From: Anaerolineae bacterium | GTDB taxonomy: Bacteria; Chloroflexota; Anaerolineae; UBA3071 | Reading direction: 5' to 3' | NCBI GenBank assembly: GCA_029907105.1 | Contig: JARYMM010000012.1 | Coordinates: forward strand, 1 to 64,000 | DNA length: 64,000 nucleotides | Shown: positions 18,173 to 27,281 of the stretch, piece by piece | Layout: each line of letters starts with the position of its first letter | Numbering within the stretch: position 1 is the first letter of the stretch | Translations under genes and position numbers: made by a program | The notes under the pieces: generated by a model | Told to the model about the DNA's origin: nothing | Databases searched by the model: none | Seen by the model: only the letters and a program-made list of their open reading frames with translations

Positions 18173-19669
18173 ATGAAACCGGAAGACATCGTTCATGCCA
18201 TCGCTTCTAATGGACAGGCCGAGAGGTTTGCCAACATCACTGCCGAGATCCTGCGTCACGAGTTGCCCCGTCGGTTGCTGGTAGGCTATGTGGATCGGCT
18301 CATCAACCAGCGCCTGGAGAAACCCCATCGCTTTGATGGACGGCGCCCGGCTCGCGTCACTCAAGATAGAGCCTATATCGCCCGTGCCATCGTGCATTCC
18401 ATGGATCGCGCTGTGGGGCGTGGCTGCGTTTCCAAAGCGATCACCAGAGGCGTGCTGCGCGGCCTGGTGATGAACGGTTTCATGCGTGGAGAGCGCCGCG
18501 CGACATGGGAACGTTTCCGCCAGGAACATGACGGCTATAGCCCGCCCAGTTTCCTGGTCATCGCGCCGGACAAGCTGTGCAACTTGCGCTGCAAGGGGTG
18601 CTATGCCAGTTCCGGCGCTGACAGCGAGAAACTGGACTGGGAGGTCTTCGACCGCATCATCACAGAGGCGCAGACACTCTGGGGCATGGGGTTTTTCGTC
18701 CTCACCGGCGGCGAGCCACTGGCCTACCGCTCTCAGGGTAAGGATGTGCTCGACGCGGCAGCCAAACACCGGGATGCATTCTTCCTGATGTACACCAACG
18801 GCACGTTGATTGACGAACGGATGGCCGCCCGCTTGGCTGAGGTGGGCAACCTGACCCCGGCCATCTCGGTGGAGGGGTTCGAGGAGCGCACCGATGCCCG
18901 GCGGGGCAAAGGGGTCTTCCGGCGCATCCTGCGGGCCATGGCTAACCTGCGGGAAGCTGGCGTGCCCTTCGGCATCTCCCTGACCGCCACGTGCGAGAAC
19001 TGCGAGGAGATCCTCTCCGACGAGTTCCTCGATTTCTTCTTCGGGGAGCAGGGGGCCATCTACGGCTGGATCTTCCAGTACATGCCCATCGGCCGGGGCT
19101 TCACGCTGGACCTGCTCCCCACGCCGGAGCAGCGGGTTTGGATGTGGGAACGCACCTGGCAGGTGGTGCGGGAGAAGAAATACTTCCTGGCCGACTTCTG
19201 GAACCTGGGTACCTGCTCCGACGGCTGCCTCTCGGCCGGCCGCCAGGGTGGCTATCTCTACTTCGACTGGAATGGCAAAGTGATGCCTTGTGTCTTTGTC
19301 CCCTACTCGCCGATCAACATCAACGACGCCTATCGGGAAGGCAAGACGCTGAATGACATCCTGCAGGAACCCTTTTTCAAAGCCATCCGCGAGTGGCAGC
19401 ACGCCTACGGCTACGCGGCGACGCGACCGGAGGAGCACCGCAATTGGCTGATGCCCTGCATCATCCGCGATCACCATCGCGACTTCCGGCGTATCCTGGA
19501 GATGACCGAGCCGGACCCCGAGGACGAGGCTGCGCTGCAAGCGTTGCTGGACCCGGCTTATCGTGATGGACTGATCCGATATGATGAAGCTGTGGCGCGC
19601 GCTTTGGACCCCCTCTGGGAGCGGGAATACCTTGGGCGCGAAGGCCGGGAGCTGGCCTTGGATTCGTAG
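18173..19669 (+). CDS. Radical SAM protein
   Basis: 498 residues. The [4Fe-4S]-SAM motif CX3CX2C is present (CNLRCKGCYASSG), as is the GGE motif (LTGGEPLAYR). The later region has several Cys residues (ATCENCEEIL, GTCSDGC, MPC), suggesting a SPASM/twitch-like auxiliary cluster site. GGAGG 6 bp upstream selects ATG 18173. Homologous proteins are often annotated only as radical SAM; substrate unknown. It sits directly between two pseudogenes, so the locus has been rearranged. Confidence 0.88.
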   Translation: MKPEDIVHAIASNGQAERFANITAEILRHELPRRLLVGYVDRLINQRLEKPHRFDGRRPARVTQDRAYIARAIVHSMDRAVGRGCVSKAITRGVLRGLVMNGFMRGERRATWERFRQEHDGYSPPSFLVIAPDKLCNLRCKGCYASSGADSEKLDWEVFDRIITEAQTLWGMGFFVLTGGEPLAYRSQGKDVLDAAAKHRDAFFLMYTNGTLIDERMAARLAEVGNLTPAISVEGFEERTDARRGKGVFRRILRAMANLREAGVPFGISLTATCENCEEILSDEFLDFFFGEQGAIYGWIFQYMPIGRGFTLDLLPTPEQRVWMWERTWQVVREKKYFLADFWNLGTCSDGCLSAGRQGGYLYFDWNGKVMPCVFVPYSPININDAYREGKTLNDILQEPFFKAIREWQHAYGYAATRPEEHRNWLMPCIIRDHHRDFRRILEMTEPDPEDEAALQALLDPAYRDGLIRYDEAVARALDPLWEREYLGREGRELALDS

Positions 19670-19672
19670 GGC

Positions 19673-19882
19673 AGGAGATCATCGCCCGTCCCCCCGTCGC
19701 CGGACCTCCTGCCCGGCCTGACCGATGAACAGGCCATGAGGTTGGACTATCCCACGTTGGACAGGGTGCTCTGGCGGCTGGAGCGAGGGATGGACGTCGA
19801 GGCTACCGCCGCTGAACCGGGGCTCTCGGCGGGGCGGGCACGTTACGTGGAGATGCTGACCTGCCGCGCCGCGTACCTGCGG
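19673..19882 (+). pseudogene. 3' remnant of a second nadE-like gene
   Basis: About 210 bp match the last quarter of nadE (15724-15938), including PSPDLLPGLTDE and TLDRVLWRLERGMD. An extra C in the CGTCCCCCCG stretch shifts the frame relative to nadE, and no upstream part of the gene remains. The fragment starts within 4 bp of the radical SAM stop codon. The copies differ at many positions, so the duplication is not recent. Confidence 0.88.
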
Positions 19883-19914
19883 ATACCGCCCCGGATTCCT
19901 CAAGAGGTGCATTC

Positions 19915-20580
19915 ATGAAAGTCCGCTGGCTGGGTCATTCGTGCATCGAGATATCAGGCCGGACTCATGTGTTAATCGATCCGGATTATCGTCGAGAGCC
20001 GGCTCCAGACCTGGATTACATCCTGATCACTCACGGCCATGAGGATCATCTGGGCCGGGTAGGGGAGTTGACGAGCGGCATCGTGCTGGCTTCGCCGGAC
20101 GTATGCCACCTCGCCCGCGAGCAAGGGGTGTCCGCCGAGCGCCTGCGCGCGGTCAAACCTGGCGACGTGGTGGATAACATCCGGGTCCTTCCGGGTTACA
20201 GTGCCGTGGGCCGCCTGTCGGAGCTATGGGCCCGGCTGTGGGGGCGGCGGCATCGGCTCCCCGGTGGCACTCCGTTGTCTTTCCTGGTGGAGGACGATCT
20301 CAGCCTGCTACATATCGGCGACGCCTATCGCTGCTCCATGGTGATAGCAGCCGACATCCTCTGTCTGCCCTGGCGGCAGGTGCCCTTCGGCAATGAGCGT
20401 TTCCAGCGCAGGTTGATCGAGCTGACCCGTTCTCTCGCGCCCCGCTACGTGATCCCCATCCATCACGACATCCCGCCCTGGGAGGCGGACCCCGAACAAC
20501 TGCGGGGCCAGGTTAGGGGAGAGGTGGTGGTGCCGATCGAGTGGATGGAATTCAAGCGATATGTCTCCCTCGGCGCTTAA
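19915..20580 (+). CDS. Metallo-beta-lactamase-fold hydrolase (UlaG-like)
   Basis: 221 residues. The metal motif HxHxDH is present as LITHGHEDHLGRV. WLGHSCIEI at the N-terminus and HIGDAY and IPIHHD downstream fit UlaG-type MBL proteins. Overlaps the following MFS gene by 20 bp, so the two are translationally coupled. Substrate unknown. Confidence 0.87.
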   Translation: MKVRWLGHSCIEISGRTHVLIDPDYRREPAPDLDYILITHGHEDHLGRVGELTSGIVLASPDVCHLAREQGVSAERLRAVKPGDVVDNIRVLPGYSAVGRLSELWARLWGRRHRLPGGTPLSFLVEDDLSLLHIGDAYRCSMVIAADILCLPWRQVPFGNERFQRRLIELTRSLAPRYVIPIHHDIPPWEADPEQLRGQVRGEVVVPIEWMEFKRYVSLGA

Positions 20581-21784
20581 ACATCCATCCTTTCGCCGGC
20601 TATGCGGCGAGATGTTCGCGGCCATGACGGCCGCCTATGCCATCTACTTCGCCTCCATGGTGCTGGTGGAGGAGATTACCCACTCCAGCGCCCAGATGGG
20701 GCTGATGATCTTCGCCTCCACCCTGCCGGGGCTGCTCTTCGGGCTGCTGGCTGGGGTGGTGGTGGACCGCCACGAGCGGATCGGGGTCCTGGTGACCAGC
20801 AATGTCCTGCGGACGCTGGTAAGTCTGGGCTTCCTGGCCGCCGTTCGTTTCCCCAAGCCGCCCTTCCTGCTGCCGGCCGTTTATCTGAGCAACTTCGTCC
20901 TGTCGGCCCTCGCTCAGTTCGTGACCGCGGCCGAGGGGGCCACCATTCCCCGTCTGGTGGGCTCAAAGCAGCTCCTGGCGGCCAATTCTCTGTTCAATCT
21001 GGCCTTGCTGGCCTCGCAGGGGGCAGGGCTGGTAGGGTTGGCTCCCCTGCTGCTGAAGCTGGGCGGCCCTCAGGCGGTAGCCTCGGCGGCCATCGTGCTC
21101 GATCTGGCCGCGGTGGCCTTGTCCGCTTCGCTGCCACGGGAAGAGATAAGGCTCCAGGCGAGGGAGAGACGGACGCTGGCCGGGCTGTGGGCCGACTTCA
21201 AGGCCGGTTGGTGCTTCATCGCCAGCGACCGCCCGGTCTCGCTGGCCACTTTCCAGTTGGTGCTGGCTTCCAGCGTCTCGCTGGTGCTTTCCACCTTGGC
21301 CCCTGGCCTCGTGGCTCGCAGTCTGGGCCTGCGGGTGGAGGATGCGGCGTATATGGCTGTGCCTGTGGGGGCGGGATTGGGGCTGGGGCTGGCGCTGGTG
21401 GGACGGCGGGGGGATCGGCGTCGCAAGGAGAGCTGGGTCAACATCGGCCTTCTGGTTCTGGGAGGGGCGTTGGCCCTGCTGCCGGCCCTGCGCCAACTGG
21501 AGGGGCTGTGGTGGCTTTTCTTCCTGCTAGTGGCTGTGGGCATGGGATTCGGATTCAGCCTGATCATCATCCCTGCCAGGACAGTCCTGCAAGAGCGGCC
21601 GCCGGAACGAATGCGGGGACGGGTCATCGCCGCCCAGTTGACGTTGAGCAATGCCGCCAACACCTTGCCCTTGCCGCTGGCCGGCGGCCTGGCCGACCTG
21701 ATCGGCATCCGCCGGGCGCTCTTTCTGATCGCCCTCGTCGTGGTGGGAGCAGGGGCGGCGAGCCTTTACCGCACGCGAGGGTGA
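20561..21784 (+). CDS. MFS transporter
   Basis: 407 residues with about 12 hydrophobic segments. The loop 2-3 motif is recognisable (VVVDRHERIGVL). RERRTLAGLWADFKAGW lies between the two six-helix halves, as in the MFS_3/enterobactin-exporter-like group. GMGFGFSLIIIPARTVLQER is typical of the second half. Probably an efflux permease; substrate unknown. Confidence 0.87.
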   Translation: MSPSALKHPSFRRLCGEMFAAMTAAYAIYFASMVLVEEITHSSAQMGLMIFASTLPGLLFGLLAGVVVDRHERIGVLVTSNVLRTLVSLGFLAAVRFPKPPFLLPAVYLSNFVLSALAQFVTAAEGATIPRLVGSKQLLAANSLFNLALLASQGAGLVGLAPLLLKLGGPQAVASAAIVLDLAAVALSASLPREEIRLQARERRTLAGLWADFKAGWCFIASDRPVSLATFQLVLASSVSLVLSTLAPGLVARSLGLRVEDAAYMAVPVGAGLGLGLALVGRRGDRRRKESWVNIGLLVLGGALALLPALRQLEGLWWLFFLLVAVGMGFGFSLIIIPARTVLQERPPERMRGRVIAAQLTLSNAANTLPLPLAGGLADLIGIRRALFLIALVVVGAGAASLYRTRG

Positions 21785-21859
21785 CATCCTTCACTCCCAG
21801 TTCCCGCATCTTGCGGCAGGAGTAAAGGTCTGCCAAAAACGATGTTTCAGGAGGTCAAC

Positions 21860-22312
21860 ATGGTGGTTGAGCAAGCGAAGGGAGCCGATAGCGGGCTGCA
21901 AGCTAAAGTTCATCAAGCCATCTTGTCTTTCGATCCCCTGCGCATGTTCAGTCATGCCATGTCCGTACAGGTCAACGACGGCCGGGTCCAGCTCTTGGGG
22001 ACGGTACGCACACCGATGATGAAGCGCATGGCCGAGGAGTTAGCTCGGAAGGTGCCTGGCATTCAGGGGGTGCAGAACAACCTGCTCACCGATACCGAGC
22101 TTCAACTCCAGGTAGCTCAGCGATTGGCCGCCGACCCCCGGACGCGGCTTCTGACCGATGAGGTGACGGTGCGAGGCTTTCTGGGTACTATCTACCTTCA
22201 GGGTTCGGTGGATTCCGCGGCCCGCCGAGAGATAGCAGCCAAGGTGGCCGGTGAAGTGCCAGGGGTAAGGCAGGTCATCAATGAACTGTCCGTCCGAGAG
22301 AACACTCCGTGA
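21860..22312 (+). CDS. Protein with two BON domains
   Basis: 150 residues. Two BON-type repeats are visible: VQVNDGRVQLLGTV..VPGIQGVQNNL and VTVRGFLGTIYLQGSV..VPGVRQVINEL. BON domains bind phospholipid or peptidoglycan. There is no signal peptide, so it may be cytoplasmic. AGGAGG 5 bp upstream sets ATG 21860 over ATG 21842. The 3' end overlaps the patatin gene by 32 bp. Confidence 0.85.
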   Translation: MVVEQAKGADSGLQAKVHQAILSFDPLRMFSHAMSVQVNDGRVQLLGTVRTPMMKRMAEELARKVPGIQGVQNNLLTDTELQLQVAQRLAADPRTRLLTDEVTVRGFLGTIYLQGSVDSAARREIAAKVAGEVPGVRQVINELSVRENTP

Positions 22313-23180
22313 GCAAATCGCTACTGCTCCCCATACCCCCCGGGTGGGATTGGCCCTCAGCGGCGGCGGGGCGCGTGGGCTGGCTCACATCGGCGTGCTG
22401 AGGGTGTTGGAGCGAGAGTCCATCCCGGTGCACCTCCTGGCCGGCACCAGCATGGGCGGTGTCATCGCCGCCGCCTACGCGGCCGGCCTGAACCCTGACT
22501 TTATGGAGCAGGAGGCGCGGCGCATGGCCAGTGTCCGCCGCTTGCTGGCCCTGGCCGATCCCTCGCTGCCCCGGCGCGGCCTTTTTGAGGGGCAAAAGGT
22601 GTACGCCTATCTGGCCGCTCATCTGGGCGAGCGCACCTTCGCCGACCTGCGCATCCCGCTGGCGCTGGTGGCCGTGGATCTGAACAGCGGCCGCGAGGTG
22701 TACCTGCGCCAGGGTCGCGTGGTGGATGCCGTGCGAGCCTCCGTCGCCCTGCCGGGCGTGTTGACGCCGGTGGAGCGGGATGGGCAGTTGCTCGTGGACG
22801 GAGGGCTGCTCGACAACCTCCCCGCCGACGCTGTGCGTCAGATGGGGGCCGACGTGGTCATCGCCGTGGATGTCACCTCCGACGGACAGACGATATCCCA
22901 CCTGGTTCAGGCACTGTACCGCCGTCGCTACGTCCCCAACGGGCTGGCGGACACCATCGAGGTACTGTGGCGCTCGGTTGCCGTGATGATGGCGGAGATC
23001 AACCGCCACCGGCTGGCCGAGGCGCGCCCCGAGGTCATCATCCGTCCCGCCATCCCCCCGCAGGTAACCGTGCTCACCGGCTTCCCCCGCGCTGCGGAGA
23101 TCATTGCTGCTGGTGAGCAGGCGGCCCTGGCCGCACTGCCGCGCCTCCGCCAGGTGGTTGAAGGGACACTGCCCTCATAG
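22281..23180 (+). CDS. Patatin-like phospholipase (RssA/YchK-like)
   Basis: 299 residues. The oxyanion loop is LSGGGARGLAHIGVL, the nucleophile elbow is GTSMGG, and the catalytic Asp is in DGGLLDNLP. The Ser-Asp dyad is therefore intact. Overlap with the BON-domain gene suggests coupled expression and possibly a membrane-lipid role. Good match in length to the RssA group. Confidence 0.92.
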   Translation: MNCPSERTLREQIATAPHTPRVGLALSGGGARGLAHIGVLRVLERESIPVHLLAGTSMGGVIAAAYAAGLNPDFMEQEARRMASVRRLLALADPSLPRRGLFEGQKVYAYLAAHLGERTFADLRIPLALVAVDLNSGREVYLRQGRVVDAVRASVALPGVLTPVERDGQLLVDGGLLDNLPADAVRQMGADVVIAVDVTSDGQTISHLVQALYRRRYVPNGLADTIEVLWRSVAVMMAEINRHRLAEARPEVIIRPAIPPQVTVLTGFPRAAEIIAAGEQAALAALPRLRQVVEGTLPS

Positions 23181-23265
23181 GCCGGACTTCGCCACCTCTG
23201 AGCCGACTGTGCCTGCCTCGGGGTCTCGCATGGCAGGTCGGGAAAATCCCCCAGAAACGTGACCA

Positions 23266-23324
23266 AGGGGCGTCTCGCCCTGTCTCAGCCCATGCGGAGA
23301 GGCAAAACAGGCAAGGACGCCCCT
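23266..23324. other. Nested stem-loop between patatin and aarF genes
   Basis: AGGGGCGTC (23266-23274) pairs with GACGCCCCT (23316-23324). Inside it CCTGT (23279-23283) pairs with ACAGG (23307-23311). May act as terminator or structured leader; no known RNA family is recognised. The 300-bp gap 23181-23481 also holds the promoter and repeat listed next. Confidence 0.5.
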
Positions 23325-23345
23325 CATCTCGTCTCCCCAAGACAC

Positions 23346-23374
23346 TTGTATGGCCGCCGGAACTGTGCTATACT
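23346..23374 (+). promoter_or_regulatory. Promoter of the AarF/UbiB-family gene
   Basis: TTGTAT (23346-23351), a 17-bp spacer and TATACT (23369-23374), about 110 bp upstream of ATG 23482. Confidence 0.65.
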
Positions 23375-23428
23375 CTGACCTGCCAATGATCCGATCCCGA
23401 CCGGCCGATTTCACCCCTGAGTCCCTTG

Positions 23429-23478
23429 AGATTTGAAGTTTAGGCTTTGAAGTTTGTCCTTTGCGCTTTGGATTTCGT
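23429..23478. repeat. Degenerate GAAGTTT repeat just upstream of the aarF-like start
   Basis: Iterations of TTTGAAGTTT and TTTGCGCTTTGG. Same style as 13282-13376. It occupies the position where a ribosome-binding site would be expected. Confidence 0.6.
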
Positions 23479-23481
23479 CCG

Positions 23482-25173
23482 ATGTACATGATGCGAAGCC
23501 CTCAACGCCATCTGAAGCACCTGCGCCGCTACCGGGAGATCGTGCGCGTGCTCATCCGCCATGGCTTCGGCGGGCTGGTGGACCAACTGGGGCTGTTGCC
23601 GGCGCTTTCCCTGCCGCGACGGCTGCTGAGCCGCGGGCCGGTGGGCCCCCCGCTCAGCGCGCCAGAGCACGTCCGCCTAGCCATCGAAGAGTTGGGCCCG
23701 ACCTTCATCAAGCTGGGCCAGATCCTCAGCACCCGCCCTGACCTCATCCCGCCAGCCTACATCCGGGAACTCATCAAGCTGCAAGACACCGTCCCCCCGG
23801 CCGATGGGGAGGCGATTAAGGCGCGGGTCGAGGCAGAGTTGGAAGGCACCTTGGAGGAGCTTTTCGTTTCCTTCGAGGCCGAGCCGCTGGCTGCGGCATC
23901 GCTGGCTCAGGTGCACGCGGCCACGCTGCCCGGCGGCCAGGAGGTGGTGGTCAAGGTGCAACGTCCGGGCATCGAGGAGCTCATCTCCGTGGACCTGGAG
24001 ATCCTCTTCGACCTGGCCCGCCTGGTGCAGGAGCGCACGCCGTTGGGCGAGCTCTATGACCTGCCCGAAATCGCCGAGGGGTTCGCCTTCACCCTGCGGG
24101 CGGAGCTGGACTTCCGCCGCGAGGGACGCAATGCCGACCGTTTCCGGCGCAACTTCGCCGACGAACCGGCCCTGTACATCCCCCGGGTCTACTGGGAGTA
24201 CACCACCAGCCGCGTGCTGGTGCTGGAGCGCATCCGGGGCATCAAAATCGGCGACATCGAGGCCCTGGACGCGGCGGGGGTGGATCGCCATCGGGTCGGC
24301 GAGAATGCCGCCCGCATCATCCTCAAGCAGGTGCTGGAAGATGGTTTCTTCCACGCCGACCCGCATCCGGGCAACTTCTTCGTCATGGACGGGGCAATCA
24401 TCGGGGCCATGGATTTCGGCATGGTAGGACACATATCGCCAGCGCTGCGCAGCGACCTGACGCGCCTGTACGTGGCTTTCGTGGACCGGGACAGCGAAGC
24501 CGTGGTCGAGCAATTCTTGCGCATGGGGGCCGTCGGCTATCAGGTGGATCGGGCCAAACTGCAGCGCGACCTGGAGCGGTTGTTGGACAAGTACTACGGC
24601 CTGCCGTTGAAGGAGATCCGGGCACAGGAGGTGATGGAAGATGTGCTGCCCATCGCCTTCCGCCATCACCTGCACTTTCCCCCCGATCTGTGGCTGTTGG
24701 AGAAGACTCTGGTCATGATGGAGGGCGTGGGGCTGAGGCTGGCCCCGGATTTCAACATCTTTGACGTGGTGGGCCCTCACGTGCGGCGCATGGCCTGGCA
24801 GATGGTCTCGCCGCATGCCTGGGGGCGCAGGCTGGTCAAGGGGATCGGCGATTGGGGCGAACTGTTCGCCGGCCTGCCGCGGCAGGCGCCTCGCATCCTG
24901 GACCGCCTCGAGCATGGCCAGTTGGAGTTCATCTTGAGCCTGAAGGAGACGGACCGGGCCATTGGCCGGCTCGATCGCATCGGCAATCGGCTGGCCATCA
25001 GCATCCTCATCGCCGCCCTCATCGTCAGCATGGCCTTGCTGATGCCCCTGGTGGCCGCGGGGGGCCGGGGCTTCGCCTTTTGGCTGCTGGTGGTCGGGTT
25101 CCTCATCGCCGCCTTTCTCGGCCTGATGCTGCTGCTATCTATCTGGCGGGCCGGGCGGCAGCGACGGCGGTAG
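23482..25173 (+). CDS. ABC1/AarF/UbiB-family atypical kinase
   Basis: 563 residues. Contains the KxGQ motif (FIKLGQILSTRPDLIP), Ala-rich loop PLAAASLAQVHAA, catalytic HADPHPGN and metal-binding DFGMVG. Two transmembrane helices end the protein (about 510-560). UbiB/COQ8-type proteins support quinone or other lipid biosynthesis through an ATPase activity. ATG 23482 (MYMMRSPQ) is chosen; TTG 23461 is an in-frame alternative. No clear Shine-Dalgarno is seen because the repeat at 23429-23478 precedes it. Confidence 0.92.
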   Translation: MYMMRSPQRHLKHLRRYREIVRVLIRHGFGGLVDQLGLLPALSLPRRLLSRGPVGPPLSAPEHVRLAIEELGPTFIKLGQILSTRPDLIPPAYIRELIKLQDTVPPADGEAIKARVEAELEGTLEELFVSFEAEPLAAASLAQVHAATLPGGQEVVVKVQRPGIEELISVDLEILFDLARLVQERTPLGELYDLPEIAEGFAFTLRAELDFRREGRNADRFRRNFADEPALYIPRVYWEYTTSRVLVLERIRGIKIGDIEALDAAGVDRHRVGENAARIILKQVLEDGFFHADPHPGNFFVMDGAIIGAMDFGMVGHISPALRSDLTRLYVAFVDRDSEAVVEQFLRMGAVGYQVDRAKLQRDLERLLDKYYGLPLKEIRAQEVMEDVLPIAFRHHLHFPPDLWLLEKTLVMMEGVGLRLAPDFNIFDVVGPHVRRMAWQMVSPHAWGRRLVKGIGDWGELFAGLPRQAPRILDRLEHGQLEFILSLKETDRAIGRLDRIGNRLAISILIAALIVSMALLMPLVAAGGRGFAFWLLVVGFLIAAFLGLMLLLSIWRAGRQRRR

Positions 25174-25249
25174 AGAATCTCGCTTCATGCTCCTCAGAAC
25201 CTCTGCCGTCCAAACTTCACCTTCCCCAGTTTTAGCAGATCACAAAATT

Positions 25250-25309
25250 GCTCCCGCCGGACTGCCAAGTCCGGCGGAAAAGCGGTGGACTTGGCAGTCC
25301 GGCGGGAGC
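25250..25309. repeat. Palindromic repeat of the GCTCCCGCCGGAC family
   Basis: A perfect 23-bp inverted repeat (25250-25272 with 25287-25309) around a 14-nt loop. Core ACTGCCAAGTCC. A related shorter palindrome is at 27357-27380, and GGCGGGAGCAAA also occurs at 36382-36393. Confidence 0.9.
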
Positions 25310-25327
25310 CTTCGTAATCTACCGAAT

Positions 25328-25377
25328 TTGACAAGCAGACCCCCTTATGCTATCATTTGCTACAACATCACAATGTT
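25328..25377 (+). promoter_or_regulatory. gntR promoter with downstream palindromic operator
   Basis: TTGACA (25328-25333), a 17-bp spacer and TATCAT (25351-25356). At the expected transcription start lies a perfect inverted repeat, AACAT-CACA-ATGTT (25364-25377). Its position suggests autorepression by the GntR product; inference. Confidence 0.7.
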
Positions 25378-25452
25378 ATGATATTCACGCGGCTATCCGG
25401 GCGCAATGCTACCCAACATTGGCCTCTCACCTTCCAGCCCGTGGAGGTACCC

Positions 25453-26187
25453 ATGAACCATATCAACCGCCGCAGCAAATTGCCCCTGTACCACCAGTTG
25501 TACGAGATCCTGCGTGGCCCCATCGTGCGCGGGGAGTGGCAGCCGGGCGACCTGATTCCGCCAGAGTCGGAACTTATCGAGCGCTACCAGGTCAGCCGCA
25601 CCACGGTGCGTCAGGTGCTGGACAGGCTGGTCAACGAGGGGTTGATTTACCGGCAGCGGGGCCGCGGCTCCTTCGTGGCTCACCCCACCCTGGAGCAGGG
25701 GTTGGTGCGCATCGTCAATTTCACCGAGGACATGCTCCAGCGGGGCTTCAGGCCGGCCTCCAGGGTGCTCTCCTCCGGCCTCCTGCCGGCGCCGCAGGAT
25801 ATTGCTGAGAAGCTGGGCATCGAACCGGGGGAGGAGTTGGCCCATCTGAAGCGCCTGCGCCTGGCCGACGATGAGCCCATGGGCATCGAGGAATCCTACC
25901 TGGTGCACCGCTACTGTCCGGGCATCCTGTCCCGCAACGATTATGCCACCTGCTCTCTGCGCGTGGTGCTGGATCGTGATTACGGCATCCGTTGGAGCCG
26001 GGCCAGGCAGGTCATTCGGGCCATCCCGGCCTCCCGTGACCTGGCCCGGCTGCTTGCCATACCGTCCCGCTCGGCGCTGCTCTTCATCGAGCGGGTATCC
26101 TACTCGCAGCAGAACATCCCCGTCGAGTTCCTGCGCGTTTACTATCGGGCCGATCGCTACTCGCTGTACAGCGAACTACAGGGGTAG
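25453..26187 (+). CDS. GntR/HutC-family transcriptional regulator with UTRA domain
   Basis: 244 residues. N-terminal winged helix (PLYHQLYEILRGPIVRGEW, PPESELIERYQVSRTTVRQ, GLIYRQRGRGSFVA). From residue 80 a UTRA ligand domain follows (GIEPGEELAHLKRLRLADDEPMGIEESY). GTGGAGGT upstream sets ATG 25453. It heads the carbohydrate gene block and most likely controls it in response to a sugar phosphate, as is usual for HutC-type regulators of sugar operons. Confidence 0.93.
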   Translation: MNHINRRSKLPLYHQLYEILRGPIVRGEWQPGDLIPPESELIERYQVSRTTVRQVLDRLVNEGLIYRQRGRGSFVAHPTLEQGLVRIVNFTEDMLQRGFRPASRVLSSGLLPAPQDIAEKLGIEPGEELAHLKRLRLADDEPMGIEESYLVHRYCPGILSRNDYATCSLRVVLDRDYGIRWSRARQVIRAIPASRDLARLLAIPSRSALLFIERVSYSQQNIPVEFLRVYYRADRYSLYSELQG

Positions 26188-26198
26188 CGCTGGGTCGC

Positions 26199-26241
26199 CG
26201 GGGCACAAAGGCGCCGGGTACCGGGGCACTGAGGCAACAAG
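26199..26241. repeat. GGCACTGAGGCAAC-type degenerate repeat
   Basis: Iterations of CCGGGGCACAAAGGCG and CCGGGGCACTGAGGCAAC between gntR and the first kinase. Related sequence is at 34165-34252 and 44850-44880. Confidence 0.6.
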
Positions 26242-26259
26242 AAAGGAGAGGTGCGGATC

Positions 26260-27234
26260 ATGGACATCGTTTGTCTGGGCGAGGTGCTGGTGGACATGTT
26301 TCCGGCCGAGGTGGGCCGGAGGCTGGCCGAGGTGTCCGCCTTTCATCCCAAGCCCGGCGGCGCGCCGGCCAACGTGGCTGTGGCCGCGGCCCGCCTGGGC
26401 GCGCAAAGCGCCTTCATCGGCAAAGTGGGCGATGAGGCCTTCGGCCACCACCTGGCCGATGTCCTGCGGCGCGAGGGGGTGGACGTCCGCGGCATGCGCT
26501 TTGACGAGTACGCCCGCACGGGGCTGGCCTTCATCGCCATGCCCGACGAGAACACGCAGGAGTTCATCTTTTACCGCAACCCCGGCGCGGACATGCTCCT
26601 GCGGGCCGACGAGTTGGATCGGGAATTGCTGCAAGGGACCCGGGCCTTCCACTTCGGCTCCCTCAGCCTGATCCAGGAGCCCAGCCGCAGCGCCACGCTG
26701 GAGGCGGCGGCCATTGCCCGCCAGTCGGGGGCGCTGATCTCCTTCGACGTCAACTACCGCCCCACCCTGTGGCGCAGCCCCCAGGAAGCCCGCGAGCGGG
26801 TCATGGCCACGGCCCCCCAGGCGGATTTGCTGAAGGTCAACGAGGTGGAGCTGGCTTTGCTCACCGGCAGCGACGACCTGGACGTGGGCAGCCGGGCTCT
26901 GCTGGAGTTGGGGCCGGCCATCTGCGTGGTGACGCTGGGCCCGGATGGCAGCTATTTCCGGGTGGCCGAGGGCGGCGAACACGTGCCTGCCTTTCGGGTG
27001 CCGACGGTGGATTCCACAGGCTGCGGTGATGCCTTCATCGCCGCTTTGCTCTGTCGTCTGGTGGTGGGTGCCGATTGGCGACAGCAACTGACGGTGGCGC
27101 GGATGCGAGAGATCCTGCGCTACGCCAACGCTGTGGGCGCGCTCACCTCCATGACCCAGGGTGTCATCCCGGCGCTGCCCACGGCGGCCCAGGTAGACAG
27201 GTTTCTGTCAGCCAATCGAGCCGGGAATGGGTAG
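26260..27234 (+). CDS. PfkB-family carbohydrate kinase (fructokinase-like)
   Basis: 324 residues. PfkB signature 1 region KPGGAPANVAVAAARLG, signature 2 VDSTGCGDAFIAALL with the catalytic Asp, and N-terminal CLGEVLVDMFP, close to bacterial fructokinases. The true sugar is unknown. ATG 26260 follows AAAGGAGAG; GTG 26251 is in frame and possible. First metabolic gene after the GntR regulator. Confidence 0.92.
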   Translation: MDIVCLGEVLVDMFPAEVGRRLAEVSAFHPKPGGAPANVAVAAARLGAQSAFIGKVGDEAFGHHLADVLRREGVDVRGMRFDEYARTGLAFIAMPDENTQEFIFYRNPGADMLLRADELDRELLQGTRAFHFGSLSLIQEPSRSATLEAAAIARQSGALISFDVNYRPTLWRSPQEARERVMATAPQADLLKVNEVELALLTGSDDLDVGSRALLELGPAICVVTLGPDGSYFRVAEGGEHVPAFRVPTVDSTGCGDAFIAALLCRLVVGADWRQQLTVARMREILRYANAVGALTSMTQGVIPALPTAAQVDRFLSANRAGNG

Positions 27235-27281
27235 ATTGGATTAGGGTTATGCCTACAATATCGGGTCGGCAGACTCAGTCT

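Noticed and set aside
20602-21825. Second 407-codon frame overlapping the MFS gene
   Set aside because: Out-of-frame translation; Gly/Arg/Pro-rich with no hydrophobic helices, unlike the MFS frame.
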